From the NCBI GenBank assembly GCA_002914845.1, contig JXTC01000090.1, positions 810,271-874,270 of the forward strand: a DNA stretch of 64,000 nucleotides, given 5' to 3'. Under the pieces are notes generated by a model. That model saw only the letters and a list, made by a program, of their open reading frames with translations, searched no databases and had not been told where the DNA came from. Position numbers and translations under genes: made by a program. Origin of the DNA: Trema orientale. Taxonomy: Eukaryota; Streptophyta; Magnoliopsida; Rosales; Cannabaceae. Positions 12,091 to 22,251 of this stretch are shown in pieces. Numbering within the stretch: the stretch's first letter is position 1; every line of letters starts with the position of its first letter.

Positions 12091-14636
12091 TGTAAAAACT
12101 CGGAATTTACAAAGGTTAAAATGGTCAATTCGCAATTTTTTGAATTAAAATAATGGTGGGAATTTTCAAAATTTAAATTTGGACTTAAGTGAATAAGTTT
12201 TTAAAAACAAGGGCTAAATGGTAATTTTTAAAGGCATGTTTGACAAAATTTTCAAAGCAGGGTGAAAATTCTTGTGCCCATTTATTTTGGCACACGTGGT
12301 CTCTCTTCTCGATTTTTCCCAGTTCATTCTTGCTAGAAAACGCCGAAAATAGCCCCTCCCCTTTTGCGACCAGCTCTGGCTGACATCGAACTCGCTAGCA
12401 CTCACTATAGCTCTGTCTAGCCGCTAGGTACTCGACACCGAAGTCTCGCCGCCTCTTGCTGCTGGGTTCACCAAAAAAACACACATAAATGTTGCGAACA
12501 TTTTCGACCGCCGGTGAGATTTCTGGCCACCTCTGGCTGAGTTATTGTGCTTCACAGCTTTGTCTTGTCACAGGCAATCTCATGTACGCATTTTGTAATC
12601 CCATTTTTCCTGAATTAAAAGTTGCCATATTTGGTAGTTTTGAGGTGTTTGAGTTTAGAGTTGACTTTTTATCTGGCCCTTAGATCGTGAAATATTATTA
12701 TATTTGTGATGTATTCATGAAATGGTAAAGATTGATATATATATTGACTATGTACGATGACGAGTACGGAAAACGAGTTCGGACAGCTCGAATTTTATTT
12801 CGTTTTGTATATCAGGAGTCGAGTTTCAGCTCGAACCCAAATTGGTCAAGTTGTATACCTAACCTAACCATTTTGGAAGCTAGGAATTCAGTGGTAATCT
12901 CCGATTTTCTATTTGAGCTCTGTTTGAAAAATGATCTTTCAAAGCAAGTGACTAGGGGTTCGAAAATGACCCTCAACCCTCTGAACAACCGACAAATGCT
13001 AGCAAACTCACTCTATGGCATGGTATCGCTGCTCTGTTGAGGTAGTGGATTCATTACGAGTTTTAAAATAAATTTGCACGAAACTTACTTGTGTTGATTT
13101 AATGTGGAAAATGTGAACTTATTTGCTTTAAATAATTACGTGAACTACCAGGTGAATTTGATCGATTGTGAATTATTCTGGGATACTTATAGACAATTTC
13201 TCATGCAGGTTTGAAATTTAGGATTATCCGAAATATAGTAATTATGCTACCCAATTTTTGAAAGCAAAAATGGTAAGTATGGTATGGTAGTCCGAGTATA
13301 ATTATTGTGATGTGTGCTCTAGGATCACATCTGGGGTACTTAGATGTCACGAGATACATAGTTAGTGGTTAGGCCCAACCGTTGGTGCAGAGTCTATAAA
13401 TCTATATAGGACTTTCTAGTTAGTAGGATGCGCACCCTAGACCATCAGTGCTAAGTCCGTAGACTCACGTAGAGGTCCAGGATACATGGCCATATGTGTA
13501 ATTAAGCTTGGGATTTGAGCTTGGGATTTGAGCTTGGGATTTGAATCGATTCTTGACATGAGCTGATTTCTTTCTAATTTCTCCCACTCAATAGGTATAG
13601 GCATTCGAGGCCCCTCCGATCCAGCAGGTGAGACATGTAGGTATCCCTCTAGTAATCTGCAATTGGTAATTAGGCAGATGGCATTGCCTTTCCTTAATTT
13701 GGTTACTCTAACCCTGTAGGTGTAGGCATACAGTGCCCCTCTAGTTTGGCAGGCGAGATATTAGGGTATCCCTCTGGTCTTCTGGGATTAGTAATCAGGT
13801 AGAGGGTATTTAGTACACGTAGTACGCATTATTATGACTCTGTGATGAGGTTATGTGAGCTCACGAAGATTGAGCCAGTTTAGGCTGCATACAAGTTTTT
13901 ATATTCTACTTATTATGTTTCCACTTATGATCTTACTGAATTTGACTTGCCTACATGGTCTAATGACTTATTTTTTATATAGCTAACTATGTAGGGATTT
14001 CATAAAGAAAATAGTTTATAAAATAATAAAGTGAGTTTCCTACTGGGATTTTGAGCTCACCCTTTCGTTTTTCTCTCCTTTCAAGTATTGTTTGTTCAGT
14101 ATAAGATTTCTGTTAGATGAAGGAGCTATTGATTCATGTACATGGCCCTCTTTGTGTCATGGTTGGTATTCAAACCTTATTCTTTCTCGTTCCTAAGTTA
14201 ACTGTTTAGTCAGATTTTATGTATTTTGTTAAGTGAGTGTATAAGGATGTTTTTACTACTATTTAAGGACTTGGTGTGAAGGAACAATATGGTATCTAAG
14301 AAGCACATTTTCAAAATTTTAAGTACTTGAGATTTTAGTTGGTTTTTTGTAAAACTGGTTTAAGTAAGTTTTACGAAAAATCCTATTGATAAGGATCACT
14401 ATCTTGCCAATCCAAATTGTTTTAACTAAATATTTGGATTTTTACAAAAGTTTTAAGAATTTTTTTCTTGGGCAAACAATATATTTCTTTTGATATCAAA
14501 AAGTTGGTGTTTTGAGGACTAAAATGTAAAATTAAGTATTTATTTCCTTCAGAAAACTCATAAACTTACTGTTTACTCTTTTTGTTTTATATTGGAAATT
14601 ACCAGAAGTCACAGCTTTGGATTTTCGATCGTGACA
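12091..14636 (+). mobile_element. Solo LTR, Ty3/gypsy-like, same family as the LTRs at 22252-30945
   Basis: The segment begins TGTAAAAACTCGG and ends TTCGATCGTGACA, giving TG...CA ends. Its last bases resemble the minus-strand LTR end TTCGGTCGTGACA of the element at 22252-30945. Interior blocks also match that LTR in reverse orientation, for example TAGGTATAGGCATTCG, GCCCCTCTGGTT-like words and the GATGAGGTTATGTGAGCTCA region. No internal retrotransposon region or partner LTR is adjacent, so it looks like a solo LTR. AGGTT occurs on both flanks (12083-12087, 14640-14644) a few bases outside the TG...CA ends, so the duplication is not clean. Small open frames inside are not genes. Confidence 0.7.
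13592..13830 (+). repeat. 125-bp tandem duplication inside the solo LTR
   Basis: The block starting TAGGTATAGGCATTCGAGG (13592) recurs at 13717 as TAGGTGTAGGCATACAGTG. GCCCCTC, CAGGTGAGACAT/CAGGCGAGATAT and AGGTATCCCTCTNGT follow in both. The related LTRs at 22252-30945 carry only one copy, so the duplication arose in this copy or its lineage. Confidence 0.7.
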
Positions 14637-15344
14637 CCTAGGTTTATTAGTTCTCCAACCCCTCTCTTATCTTGATATCTCGCTTATCCTCTAATTAGTT
14701 TACCCTATTGATTATTAATTTAATTACAAGCTTCTTCTATTGTTAAACAATAATTTCATCCAATTCAACTCTTTATATTTCTATGAGGGCTAAATTTAGA
14801 TGAAATTATTAGGTTTAAACACCCACAATGATTATATACATTAAATAGGTATATTCCTATCTTATCCAGATGTATATCTCTCTTTCTATAGCTAAACATA
14901 TAACTTCGTTTTCATTCCATTATATGTTTCCAAAAATCATGCAAGTTAGTGATCTATCAACAAGAAACATTAAGCATAATAAAGAGAAACCAATCAAATG
15001 GATAATTGGATGTTTAAAAGAGAGATAAACATAGACAAGATATCTTGACCCAGTACACCCACATTGAGCCTTATGGTTCCTTTCTTTGTCAACCACATAC
15101 ATTAGCTTAACCTAAATAACATCCTTCAACCTTTGATCCTTAAGCAAGATATAACAGCATTGCCTAGATGGAATATATACTATGATCAACATTATGATCA
15201 CATCATAAATGCAGCTAAAAAATTAGCAGAATAAGTTATAAAATTTTTACATGAAGACATACTTTTTACAACCAATGTACAACATATATCAAATAGGATC
15301 ATCATATAATATAAATCAAATCTAGATGCAAAATAGTAGAGTAT
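14637..15344 (-). mobile_element. Old LTR-like sequence, right part
   Basis: This continues the 10778-12090 block after the solo LTR. It is AT-rich and non-coding, with CCTAGGTTTATTAG and blocks typical of plant LTR or leader sequence. Short open frames (for example minus strand 15102-14920) have no family features. Assignment is by composition and style only. Confidence 0.35.
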
Positions 15345-15684
15345 AAGAATTTTATGTTTACTAAATGGATATATGAGGATGGTTTTGTAATTATTTTGAG
15401 TGCTTAAAACTATAAGTAATTTTACGTAACCTATTTTGGATATTGAATTTATAATTTAATAAAAGTTTATAAATAAATTAATTGGAGACTAAACTTTATT
15501 GAATATTTTTCTAAAGTAATTAAAACTAATAAGAGTTTTAATGATTATAGAATTTATAATGATTTGAGGACTAAAATAAAATTCTATTGTACTTGATTTC
15601 TCCTGAATTTTGAAAAATCAATACTTAATTATATTTTCACTTAAAATTACTAAAAGTTATAACTTTACATTTCCGGTCGTGGCA
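15345..15684 (+). mobile_element. Terminal fragment of a related LTR
   Basis: The end reads TTCACTTAAAATTACTAAAAG...TTCCGGTCGTGGCA. This matches the terminal part of the 22252-30945 LTRs read on the minus strand (ACTTAAAATTACTAAAAATC...TTCGGTCGTGACA). The start matches at TTTACTAAATGGATATATGAGGATG. Only the last 340 bp or so of an LTR is present, in plus orientation. Confidence 0.65.
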
Positions 15685-16700
15685 ATATATATCGAACTAG
15701 TGTATATTTCACGAATAAAAATTATACCGAAAAATTGGTATACATTTTATACTATAAGTATAAATTTACACTGCAAATGTAAACCATAGGTAGAAATTTA
15801 CATTATAAATATATACCACACATTGTATACACATGAAATGCAAATCTAAAAAATAGGTATTTTGACACAAAAAAGGTATTTTTGAAATATAAGACACAAA
15901 AATAGATACACAATAAAGAAGATAATGTTTTGATATGCGAATAAAGAAAGTAAAAACTTATTTGTTTTAGTAAATTAATGAACATGATGTCATTGATTTT
16001 GAGGACTATAGGGAGAAATTAAAAAAAAAAAAAAAAAGTATAGATCCCATTCATACATGTTAATTGAGATTGATGAATCCTGTCAAGATTTTTAGGGAGT
16101 GAAGAGCTTGCTTTTAATATTAAAGTAAATTCTAAAAAGGAAAATAAAAAAATAAACGAGAGAGAAACGGAAAAACGAAAAAGAAAGGAAGGACAAGATG
16201 TTAAAGTGCAGGGAGTGGAGAGGAATCCGGTTAACATAGACATTGTTAGAAAAAGACATTCGGTTAAACTCATTCGAATTTTTTTAATGGGATGGCGCAA
16301 GATTTTAGTGTGTGGACACCGTTTGGGAGTTGGGACCCATTTTTTGATTGGCAATCTTTATCCGAATCGTACCTACATTATAAGTATGACGTGTGAGGTA
16401 ATATGTAATATTCTTTTTTGTGCGCGTATCGCTAAACTTTTTCTAATAAAAGCAACTGTGGGATGTTTTAAGGATATTAATATAATTATGATCTAAGGTT
16501 GTTGGGATAATCGGGGATGTATATATATATATATATATATTTTATATATTTAGTCGTTTCTCCGGGATTAGCTAACGTACAGATGATACGAGAGACTTGC
16601 AGGGTTGGTAAGGTGGGATGCACGAAGTATTGATATTGTAATATTATATACAAATTTGAATATATATATACAGATATCTCTATAATTTGATATTGTAGAG
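15685..16700. other. Intergenic DNA upstream of the phylloplanin-like gene
   Basis: There is no convincing gene. It holds an A-run at 16021-16037, a TA dinucleotide run at about 16519-16540, and short open frames without family features. The final 200 bp probably form the promoter of the gene at 16776. Confidence 0.5.
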
Positions 16701-16714
16701 ATTTCTATTCAGAC

Positions 16715-16724
16715 CTATAAATAG
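16715..16724 (+). promoter_or_regulatory. TATA box of the phylloplanin-like gene
   Basis: CTATAAATAG is a near-consensus plant TATA box. Transcription would start about 30 bp downstream, near 16747-16755. That lies after the first in-frame ATG (16725) and before the second (16776). The box therefore supports 16776 as the real start codon. Confidence 0.65.
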
Positions 16725-16775
16725 ATGGTTTGGTCGAAAACAATATTGCAGAAAACAATATTTTGGAACATTTTC

Positions 16776-17438
16776 ATGGCATATCCAAGTCCTGTTCTCT
16801 TGTTTATCGCCCCGTTGCTCGTTGCAATGAGCTCGGTCGCCCTTCGCATTTTACCAAATCACAACCTCCCCGATGTTACTAATAACAATGTTCGGCAACC
16901 AGCTGTGAAAATTCCTGGTGTGGTAAAGTGCTTTGTTCCACCGCTGAACTGTCCCGGGACCCCAAACCCTGTGCCGGGAGTTAACGTGAACGTGATCTTG
17001 ACCTGCAACGAGGACAGAACTGTCATTGCCGACGCTGTCACCGATACATCTGGATTTTTTCAGTTTATTGTTGACAGTTCGAGCACCATTTTGTCTGGTG
17101 CATCCAACACTGCTTACTGTACAGCAGGTCTCAGAATCCCTATTGCCGGTTGCGGTGTTTTTCTTCCCAAAGGGGTCCTCGACGACCCTCTTGGCGCTGT
17201 CAAAACTATTACCGACGAACTTTTTGATCATGATGTCGACCAGCCTCTTCCAACGGCTGAAATTTGCAGCGTAAATTTTGGTTCCGACCAGTCTACGGTG
17301 CATGATGACCACGTCGTTTCCTCTGATCAATCTTCCAACGACACGTCCACCCTGCATGAAGATCGCCACATCGCTGACACCGGAAAATCTACTTATTATA
17401 ACGACCATTCTACGTTGCAACAGAATATACACACATAA
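16776..17438 (+). CDS. Phylloplanin / Pollen Ole e 1-like secreted protein
   Basis: This is a single-exon gene of 220 aa. I chose the ATG at 16776, not the in-frame one at 16725, because the TATA box ends at 16724 and because this Met opens a good signal peptide (MAYPSPVLLFIAPLLVAMSS). The body has the Ole e 1/phylloplanin pattern: a short beta-rich domain with GVVKCFVPP (Cys52), PGVNVNVILTC (Cys77), TDTSGFFQF, then Cys115, Cys126 and a Pro/Gly-rich loop. Cys59 and Cys164 may complete disulfides. Phylloplanins are leaf-surface defence proteins; secretion here is inferred from the signal peptide. The C-terminal 50 residues or so are an unusual Asp/His/Ser-rich tail (STVHDDH, STLHEDRH, STYYNDHS). 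A partial copy of its 3' flank lies at 42-113. A general Ole e 1 extracellular protein is the main alternative. Confidence 0.7.
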   Translation: MAYPSPVLLFIAPLLVAMSSVALRILPNHNLPDVTNNNVRQPAVKIPGVVKCFVPPLNCPGTPNPVPGVNVNVILTCNEDRTVIADAVTDTSGFFQFIVDSSSTILSGASNTAYCTAGLRIPIAGCGVFLPKGVLDDPLGAVKTITDELFDHDVDQPLPTAEICSVNFGSDQSTVHDDHVVSSDQSSNDTSTLHEDRHIADTGKSTYYNDHSTLQQNIHT

Positions 17439-17684
17439 ATGTATCTTTCACGTCCCCCGTTGTTGCAATATGCCTTTTAGTTTTTTTTTTTATTTTTCAA
17501 TTTTAATCTCATAGATTGGTTTGATGTTGTTGCTTTCCCAGTTCTTTTTCTGTGTGTGAGAAGTTTCAAAAATAATTAAATAAATGTCTTATATGTGTTG
17601 CACTAAAATTATAAGGATGTAATACATTAATTTGTCTTTTCTTATTTTCCATTTTATATATTCTCCAGTATATAAATATTGTTC

Positions 17685-17757
17685 GGCTGCATTATAGTGA
17701 TTCAAATATCTCCTGTATTTCGAGGAATTAAGATGCACATCAAGCAGCTTAATTAGC
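17685..17757. repeat. 3' flank block duplicated at window start
   Basis: This block matches 42-113. It lies just downstream of the phylloplanin-like gene and ends at the CACTA insertion point at 17759. Confidence 0.7.
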
Positions 17758-17758
17758 T

Positions 17759-18120
17759 CACTACAAAAAAAATTCCTCTTTACCGACGTGCAACGTGGAA
17801 AAAATCAAAGAAAGCGTCAGTAAAACTTATACCGATGCATTTTGGCGTCATTAAAACCTCGTTGGTAAAAATAATGCCGACCTTTTAGTGACAGGCGTCG
17901 GCAAAAGTTTCACCTACTCCGACGCGTTAAGGCGTCGTTAAAAATTTATTAAGTGTCAGAAAAATAAAAGAATTTTAAAAAAAGTTTGAATTTAAATAAC
18001 TTTTTCGATGCATGTGTGGCACTAATAAAAGAAATATTACTTTTACCGATTCAAACGATAATTGAATGGCGTCAGTAAGAATCTAAAGAATATATATAAA
18101 ATATATATATATTTATAATT
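17759..18120 (+). mobile_element. CACTA-type element, left end only
   Basis: The segment begins CACTACAAAAAAAATTCC. Subterminal repeats of the forms ACCGACG, CGTCGGCAAAAG and GGCGTCNNTAAAA follow up to about 18080. These resemble but do not equal the ends of the element at 1400-10774. No matching TAGTG end or transposase was found nearby, so it is truncated or very degenerate. The paralogous flank at 42-113 continues without the element, which supports insertion at 17758/17759. Confidence 0.65.
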
Positions 18121-18459
18121 ACATTACAAATTTTTATATACCAAATTTTAAAACTTGAAAAATTAAGAGTAAGAGAATCTAAAGAATATATAAAATTGTA
18201 TCTACTTGACTCATTCAAACGCCTTAACAAATTCATTTAGTATACAAGTGTTCCTATCAATTATATTTCTAAAGTAGATTTATGAATAAAATTCAAGAGA
18301 CAATAAATATAAAAACACGGAGCATGTTCACACCAAGGTTTAGTCTAACAGTCGAAAACGTTGAGCGATATTCTTCAATTTGGAACTTTCAAATTAGCCC
18401 TGCAGTAGCCCGTAGAGAACCAAACAAATGTCTTAGTAGTAAACTTGAGTGATGCAATT
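18121..18459. other. AT-rich spacer, no gene seen
   Basis: There is no gene or clear repeat boundary. It may include the rest of the CACTA remnant. Confidence 0.4.
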
Positions 18460-18473
18460 TTGATACAATTTTG

Positions 18474-18667
18474 TTTTTTTTTTTTTTTCCATAACCGTGG
18501 ATATCAGGTTTAGACCCCTCTCCGACTAATGCCAAAGGAATGCCCCGCGCTCCCCAACGCTAGGTCTTTGGAGACAACAGAAATTAGTTTAGCTACCAGG
18601 ATTTGAACTTGAGACGTCTACTTTACTTAGACTTCTCATGCTTCCCTTCATGCCACTTGAACTATTC
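18474..18667 (-). mobile_element. tRNA-derived SINE
   Basis: The element is about 194 bp on the minus strand. Its 5' end reads GAATAGTTCAAGTGGCATG, which contains an RNA polymerase III A box (TAGTTCAAGTGG). A B box (AGTTCAAATCC, complement at about 18602-18612) follows about 45 bp later. The 3' end is a 15-bp A-tail, seen as T's at 18474-18488. A perfect 14-bp target duplication TTGATACAATTTTG flanks it (18460-18473 and 18668-18681). These are the defining SINE features. The family cannot be named from the sequence alone. Confidence 0.88.
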
Positions 18668-18681
18668 TTGATACAATTTTG

Positions 18682-19540
18682 ATCAAGAATACTAACGCAA
18701 GAATATAATTAAAGCCAATTATAAGCCAAACAAGTTCCAAGAAATATCAAGTTTGCCTACCCTATTACCACATAAACAAATAATATTAGGAGAAGATCAA
18801 TACATAGCAGTATAAAATGGTTTCTTTTGTTTGAAACATTGTTACAGTTATGAACATATTCAAAACTAAGGTGGCATTTGGGATAGTAAAATATAATGAC
18901 AAAGAGGCTTATCATAACTACATTAAACACTTATCATTCACTACGAGATCAAAGAGCATCATATATATATATATATATTTAACAAGAGAGAGAATCAAGG
19001 AGCACAAGTAACAAGGGTGAGTCAATGCTTATTCCATAGGCAATGCAGTGGCCCATTCCTTTAATAAATCTCATTTTGGTTTCTTAGAGGGGGGGGGGGG
19101 GGGAAAGAGAGCTAATGACACATAAAAAGAAGAGTTAAATAATGAGAAAAGTTATCTAACTATCAGCTTAATGAACAACACGTAAAACACTCCTGAGAGG
19201 AGAGTGTTACACACATAACAGAGAGAGAGAAAGGGCCGAGAAAAATCGGCCAAGCCCTAAGGTTCACCGTCCTTCGTGTTTGACTATCCTGGAGCAATTG
19301 GTTCGAGGAGATTGTCTTCTTGTTTATCTATAGACCTCTTTGTTGGGAATCAAGAAAGTGACCACCTATCGGATCAATCAAACAGCTTTTGAGAATAGAT
19401 GGGAAGACGAGAAGATTGTGAAGCGAATCTGGGTATTATGTTTATCTAGATCTAAAGTTAATTTATGTTCGATTACGATCTGAAATGTTTTGTAAAAAGA
19501 AAAATTTTAAACGACTTATTCTGCTGTGTTTCTAGATTTT
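18682..19540. other. Non-coding DNA with poly-G tract
   Basis: It holds an AT microsatellite at about 18961-18979, a 15-bp G run (19089-19103) and a block at 19200-19540 that resembles an LTR or leader of a copia element. No gene is seen. Confidence 0.45.
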
Positions 19541-19634
19541 ACAAAATTATGGTGTTCTTGAAAATAATTTTATGAAAATATTTTTCGGAAATTTATTCCA
19601 TAGAATACCAGCATTAAGAACACCATAATTTTGT
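19541..19634. repeat. Perfect 19-bp inverted repeat with 56-bp spacer
   Basis: ACAAAATTATGGTGTTCTT (19541-19559) is exactly reverse-complemented at 19616-19634. The right arm lies within the minus-strand copia RT remnant, where it encodes KIMVFL. The left arm is therefore an inverted copy of copia coding sequence, marking an inversion-type rearrangement junction. Confidence 0.75.
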
Positions 19635-20340
19635 CTTTGATACGCTTATAAACACAAGCTTCATAAACATTCTATTTAAAACTATAGGACTTAATATCTT
19701 GATCAAATCTTATGTTCCATAATCTCAAAGCTTGCTTAAGTCCATAACTGGACCTTTGCAGTTTGTAAACTTTTTGCCCTTGCCTTTTACCTATAAATCT
19801 CTCTAATTATATCATATAGACGTTTTCATCAAGATAGTTATTCGGTAAAAATCGCATCAATATCCATTTGCTAAATCTCGTAATCATGAGATATAGCAAT
19901 GTATAAGAGTATTCGAATGAACTTTAGCATGGGTACTAGAGAAAATGTTTCTTCATTGTCAGTTCATTCATTTTGTATATAGTCTTTAGCTACTAGCCTA
20001 GCTTTGAAAATATGAACTTTTCATCCACTCCTCTCTTTCTTTTGAAAATCCATTTATACCTTATGGATTTGATCTCTTGAGTTAGATTTACAAGTTGCTA
20101 GAACTGAGTTGGAGTACATGATATCAAGATTCATAGCATGTAGTCGTTCATCATTATCAAAATCAGCCATTGCATCTTTGTATGTCAATGGATATTCGAC
20201 ACTGTCATCAGATATGCAACATTTGCTTCTGTAGCGTAAGTGTAACTTATAGGTTGTCTGACTATCCTCCCACTACAAATGTGGCTATCTTTTATTTTGA
20301 TTTTGAGATGTGATCTCTTCGCTAGGTGTCCAAATAACAT
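19600..20340 (-). pseudogene. Ty1/copia reverse transcriptase fragment, decayed
   Basis: On the minus strand the translation shows copia RT blocks across several frames: FKRKRGVDEK, PMLKFIRILLYIAISHDYEI, QMDIDAIF, NYLDENVYMI, GQKVYKLQRSSYG, LKQALRLWNIRFDQ and VYKRIKDKIMVFL. The order matches the copia pol region ahead of the YVDD motif. Many stops and frameshifts are present. It runs opposite to the copia remnant at 21391-31529 and appears older. Confidence 0.75.
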
Positions 20341-20705
20341 TGTCGATCACGAATTGATCATTTCTTTAATCATTTAGCTCCAAAAATGGAGAACTGTGAA
20401 ATTACCAACAAATTTTTTTGTTTTTCTCTTAGCTCAAAAAATTAAGTGTGAAGCTTGTGTTCCTGAGAATGGTGCCTGGAGGCTCTTCAAAACCTGGTTG
20501 ATAAGAGTGATAAAGAGTCCATAAATTTTCAACTATTAGATCACAATATTGAATGGCTCAGATTTTTGCTGAAGAATATGAGTGAGTTGAGCTAATTTGG
20601 GTCGTTGGATTAGATGATAAATGGCTGAGATCTAATCTGACGAGAGAAAAGCATTCTGATTGACTTTGGCGAGATGAACTGCAACTGACTTGAGATACTA
20701 AGTAA
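20341..20705. other. Non-coding spacer between copia remnant and foldback element
   Basis: There is no gene. A CACTACAAATGTGG word at about 20268 resembles a CACTA end but lacks subterminal repeats or a partner. Confidence 0.4.
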
Positions 20706-21235
20706 TTGATAATTGTATATTTTGATACATTTGAGTATTAATTTTCTCATCTTTATTTTGTTAGTTTCTTTATTATTCGTAGTATTTATTTCTATTTTTA
20801 TATTTTTTAAGTGTTTTGAAGGAAAAAAAAAAAAACAAAGAGAAGTGAAATTGGTATTTAAAAGTACCTAAAATGGGAAGCTTAAAAAAAATGAAGGAGC
20901 AGCGAGTTGGAGCAACAGCTCTGGAATCTGAGGCTGCAGCTCTAAGAGGGGTAGCAAGTGGGCACCTAGATACAGCTCTAGAATCTGAGGCTGCAGCTCT
21001 AATAGGGGTAGCAAGTGGGCACCTAGACTCTAGAGCCATGGCTCCAACTCGTTGCCTCTTTTTATTAGCTTCAGCTTTTAGGTACTTCTGATGCCAATTT
21101 TATTTTTCTTCATTCTTTTTCCTTTAAAACACCTAAAAGCATAAAAATAGAAATAAATATTAAGTATATATAACCAAGAAACTAAAAAAATAAACTTGAG
21201 AAAGTCAATATTCAAATACATCAAAGTATGCACTC
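20706..21235. mobile_element. Foldback element with roughly 200-bp inverted arms
   Basis: The left arm (about 20706-20935) and right arm (about 21025-21235) are imperfect inverted copies. They share TTTGATACATTTGA-like outer words, TATTTATTTCTATTTTTAT, AAGTACCTAAAA and CGAGTTGGAGC. Between the arms lies a 57-bp unit repeated in tandem (20915-20971, 20972-21028), containing AATCTGAGGCTGCAGCTCTA and GGGTAGCAAGTGGGCACCTA. No transposase is present. A foldback-type or other inverted-repeat element is the best description. Confidence 0.65.
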
Positions 21236-21390
21236 ATTAGGGGACTCCACACATTGCTACAGGAGAGGAGGAAATAAACAATAGGTGGCATGTCAAAGCA
21301 ACATTGGATGCTACATGCAAGTATATGAGGAATCACCTTCGTGTGGGACCCACTTATGCTCCTTTGTTTTTGTGCGTCTGTACCACACAC

Positions 21391-22251
21391 TCTAGGTAAG
21401 ACCCATTGGTAAGTGGATCTACAGATAAAAAAGAGGAACAGATAGAAAAGTGAAGACTTTCAAAGCAAGATTAGTAGCAAGGGGTTACACCCAAATAGCC
21501 ATGATGAAATCTATTTGCCAGTAGCCATGATGAAATCTATTCGCATTCTTTTATCCATAACTACATATTTCGATTATAAAATATGACAGATGGATGTCAA
21601 GACAGCTTTTCTTAATAGTTATTTTGACGAAACTATTTATATGGTTCAACCAGAAGGTTTTGTTATAAAAGTTCAAGAGCAAAAGGTTTACAAGCTACAA
21701 TGGTCCATTTATGGACTTAAGCAAGCTTCAAGATCTTGGAATATAAGGTTTGACAAAGCTATAAATCTTATGGCTTTGATCAGAATCCTGATAAACCTTG
21801 TATTGACAAGTATATTAAATATCAAAGAGTGCTTTTCTTAGTTTACTATGTTAATGACATTCTCCTAATTGAAAACAACATGAAAATGTTATCAAACGTT
21901 GAGAAATGGCTAGCTAACCAATTCCAAATGAAAGATTTGGGAGAGACAAGTTATGTTCTTGGGATCCAACTTATACGTGATTACCATAACAAATTGTTAG
22001 CTATGTCTTAAGCATTGTACATTGACAAAGTACTTGTTAGATTTGCGATGCAAAACTCTAAGAGAAGACAACTACCCTTTCGACATGGAGTTCATCTTTC
22101 TAAAGAGTAGTGTCCTACGACACCTTAAGAGGAAGAAGACATGGGACGGATTCTATATGCATCGGTAGTTGAAAGTCTTATGTATGTAATGCTGTGTACT
22201 AGACCTGACATCTGCTACTCTATAGGAATAGTCAATCGGTTTCAGTCTAAC
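21391..22251 (+). pseudogene. Ty1/copia polyprotein, RT part (interrupted by LTR element)
   Basis: Plus-strand copia RT blocks are in order: RPIGKWIYR, KVKTFKARLVARGYTQ, QMDVKTAFLN, ETIYMVQPEGFV, YKLQWSIYGLKQASRSWNIRFD, then YYVNDILLI, WLANQFQMKDLGE and YVLGIQLIRD. They continue to CTRPDICYSIGIVNRFQSN at 22251. The catalytic YVDD is YVND (AAT at 21853-21855), which would abolish RT activity. Stops and frameshifts occur. After an 8.7-kb insertion the frame resumes at 30946 with PGLDHW, exactly the residues expected after FQSN. Gag, protease and integrase are not seen upstream. Confidence 0.88.

Noticed and set aside
12732-13040. 102-aa plus-strand frame
   Set aside because: It lies within the solo LTR and has no retroviral or host motif.
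16725-16775. Upstream in-frame ATG of the phylloplanin-like gene
   Set aside because: The TATA box ends one base before it, so it would lie upstream of transcription start. The next ATG opens a better signal peptide.
16851-17432. 193-aa minus-strand open frame opposite the phylloplanin-like gene
   Set aside because: It lies antisense to a gene with a signal peptide, TATA box and family pattern, and shows no family similarity of its own.
18597-18662. Functional tRNA gene
   Set aside because: The A and B boxes belong to a SINE with an A-tail and target duplication; no cloverleaf with a proper acceptor stem is seen.
20268-20281. CACTACAAATGTGG as a possible second CACTA end
   Set aside because: No subterminal repeats, no partner end and no target duplication.
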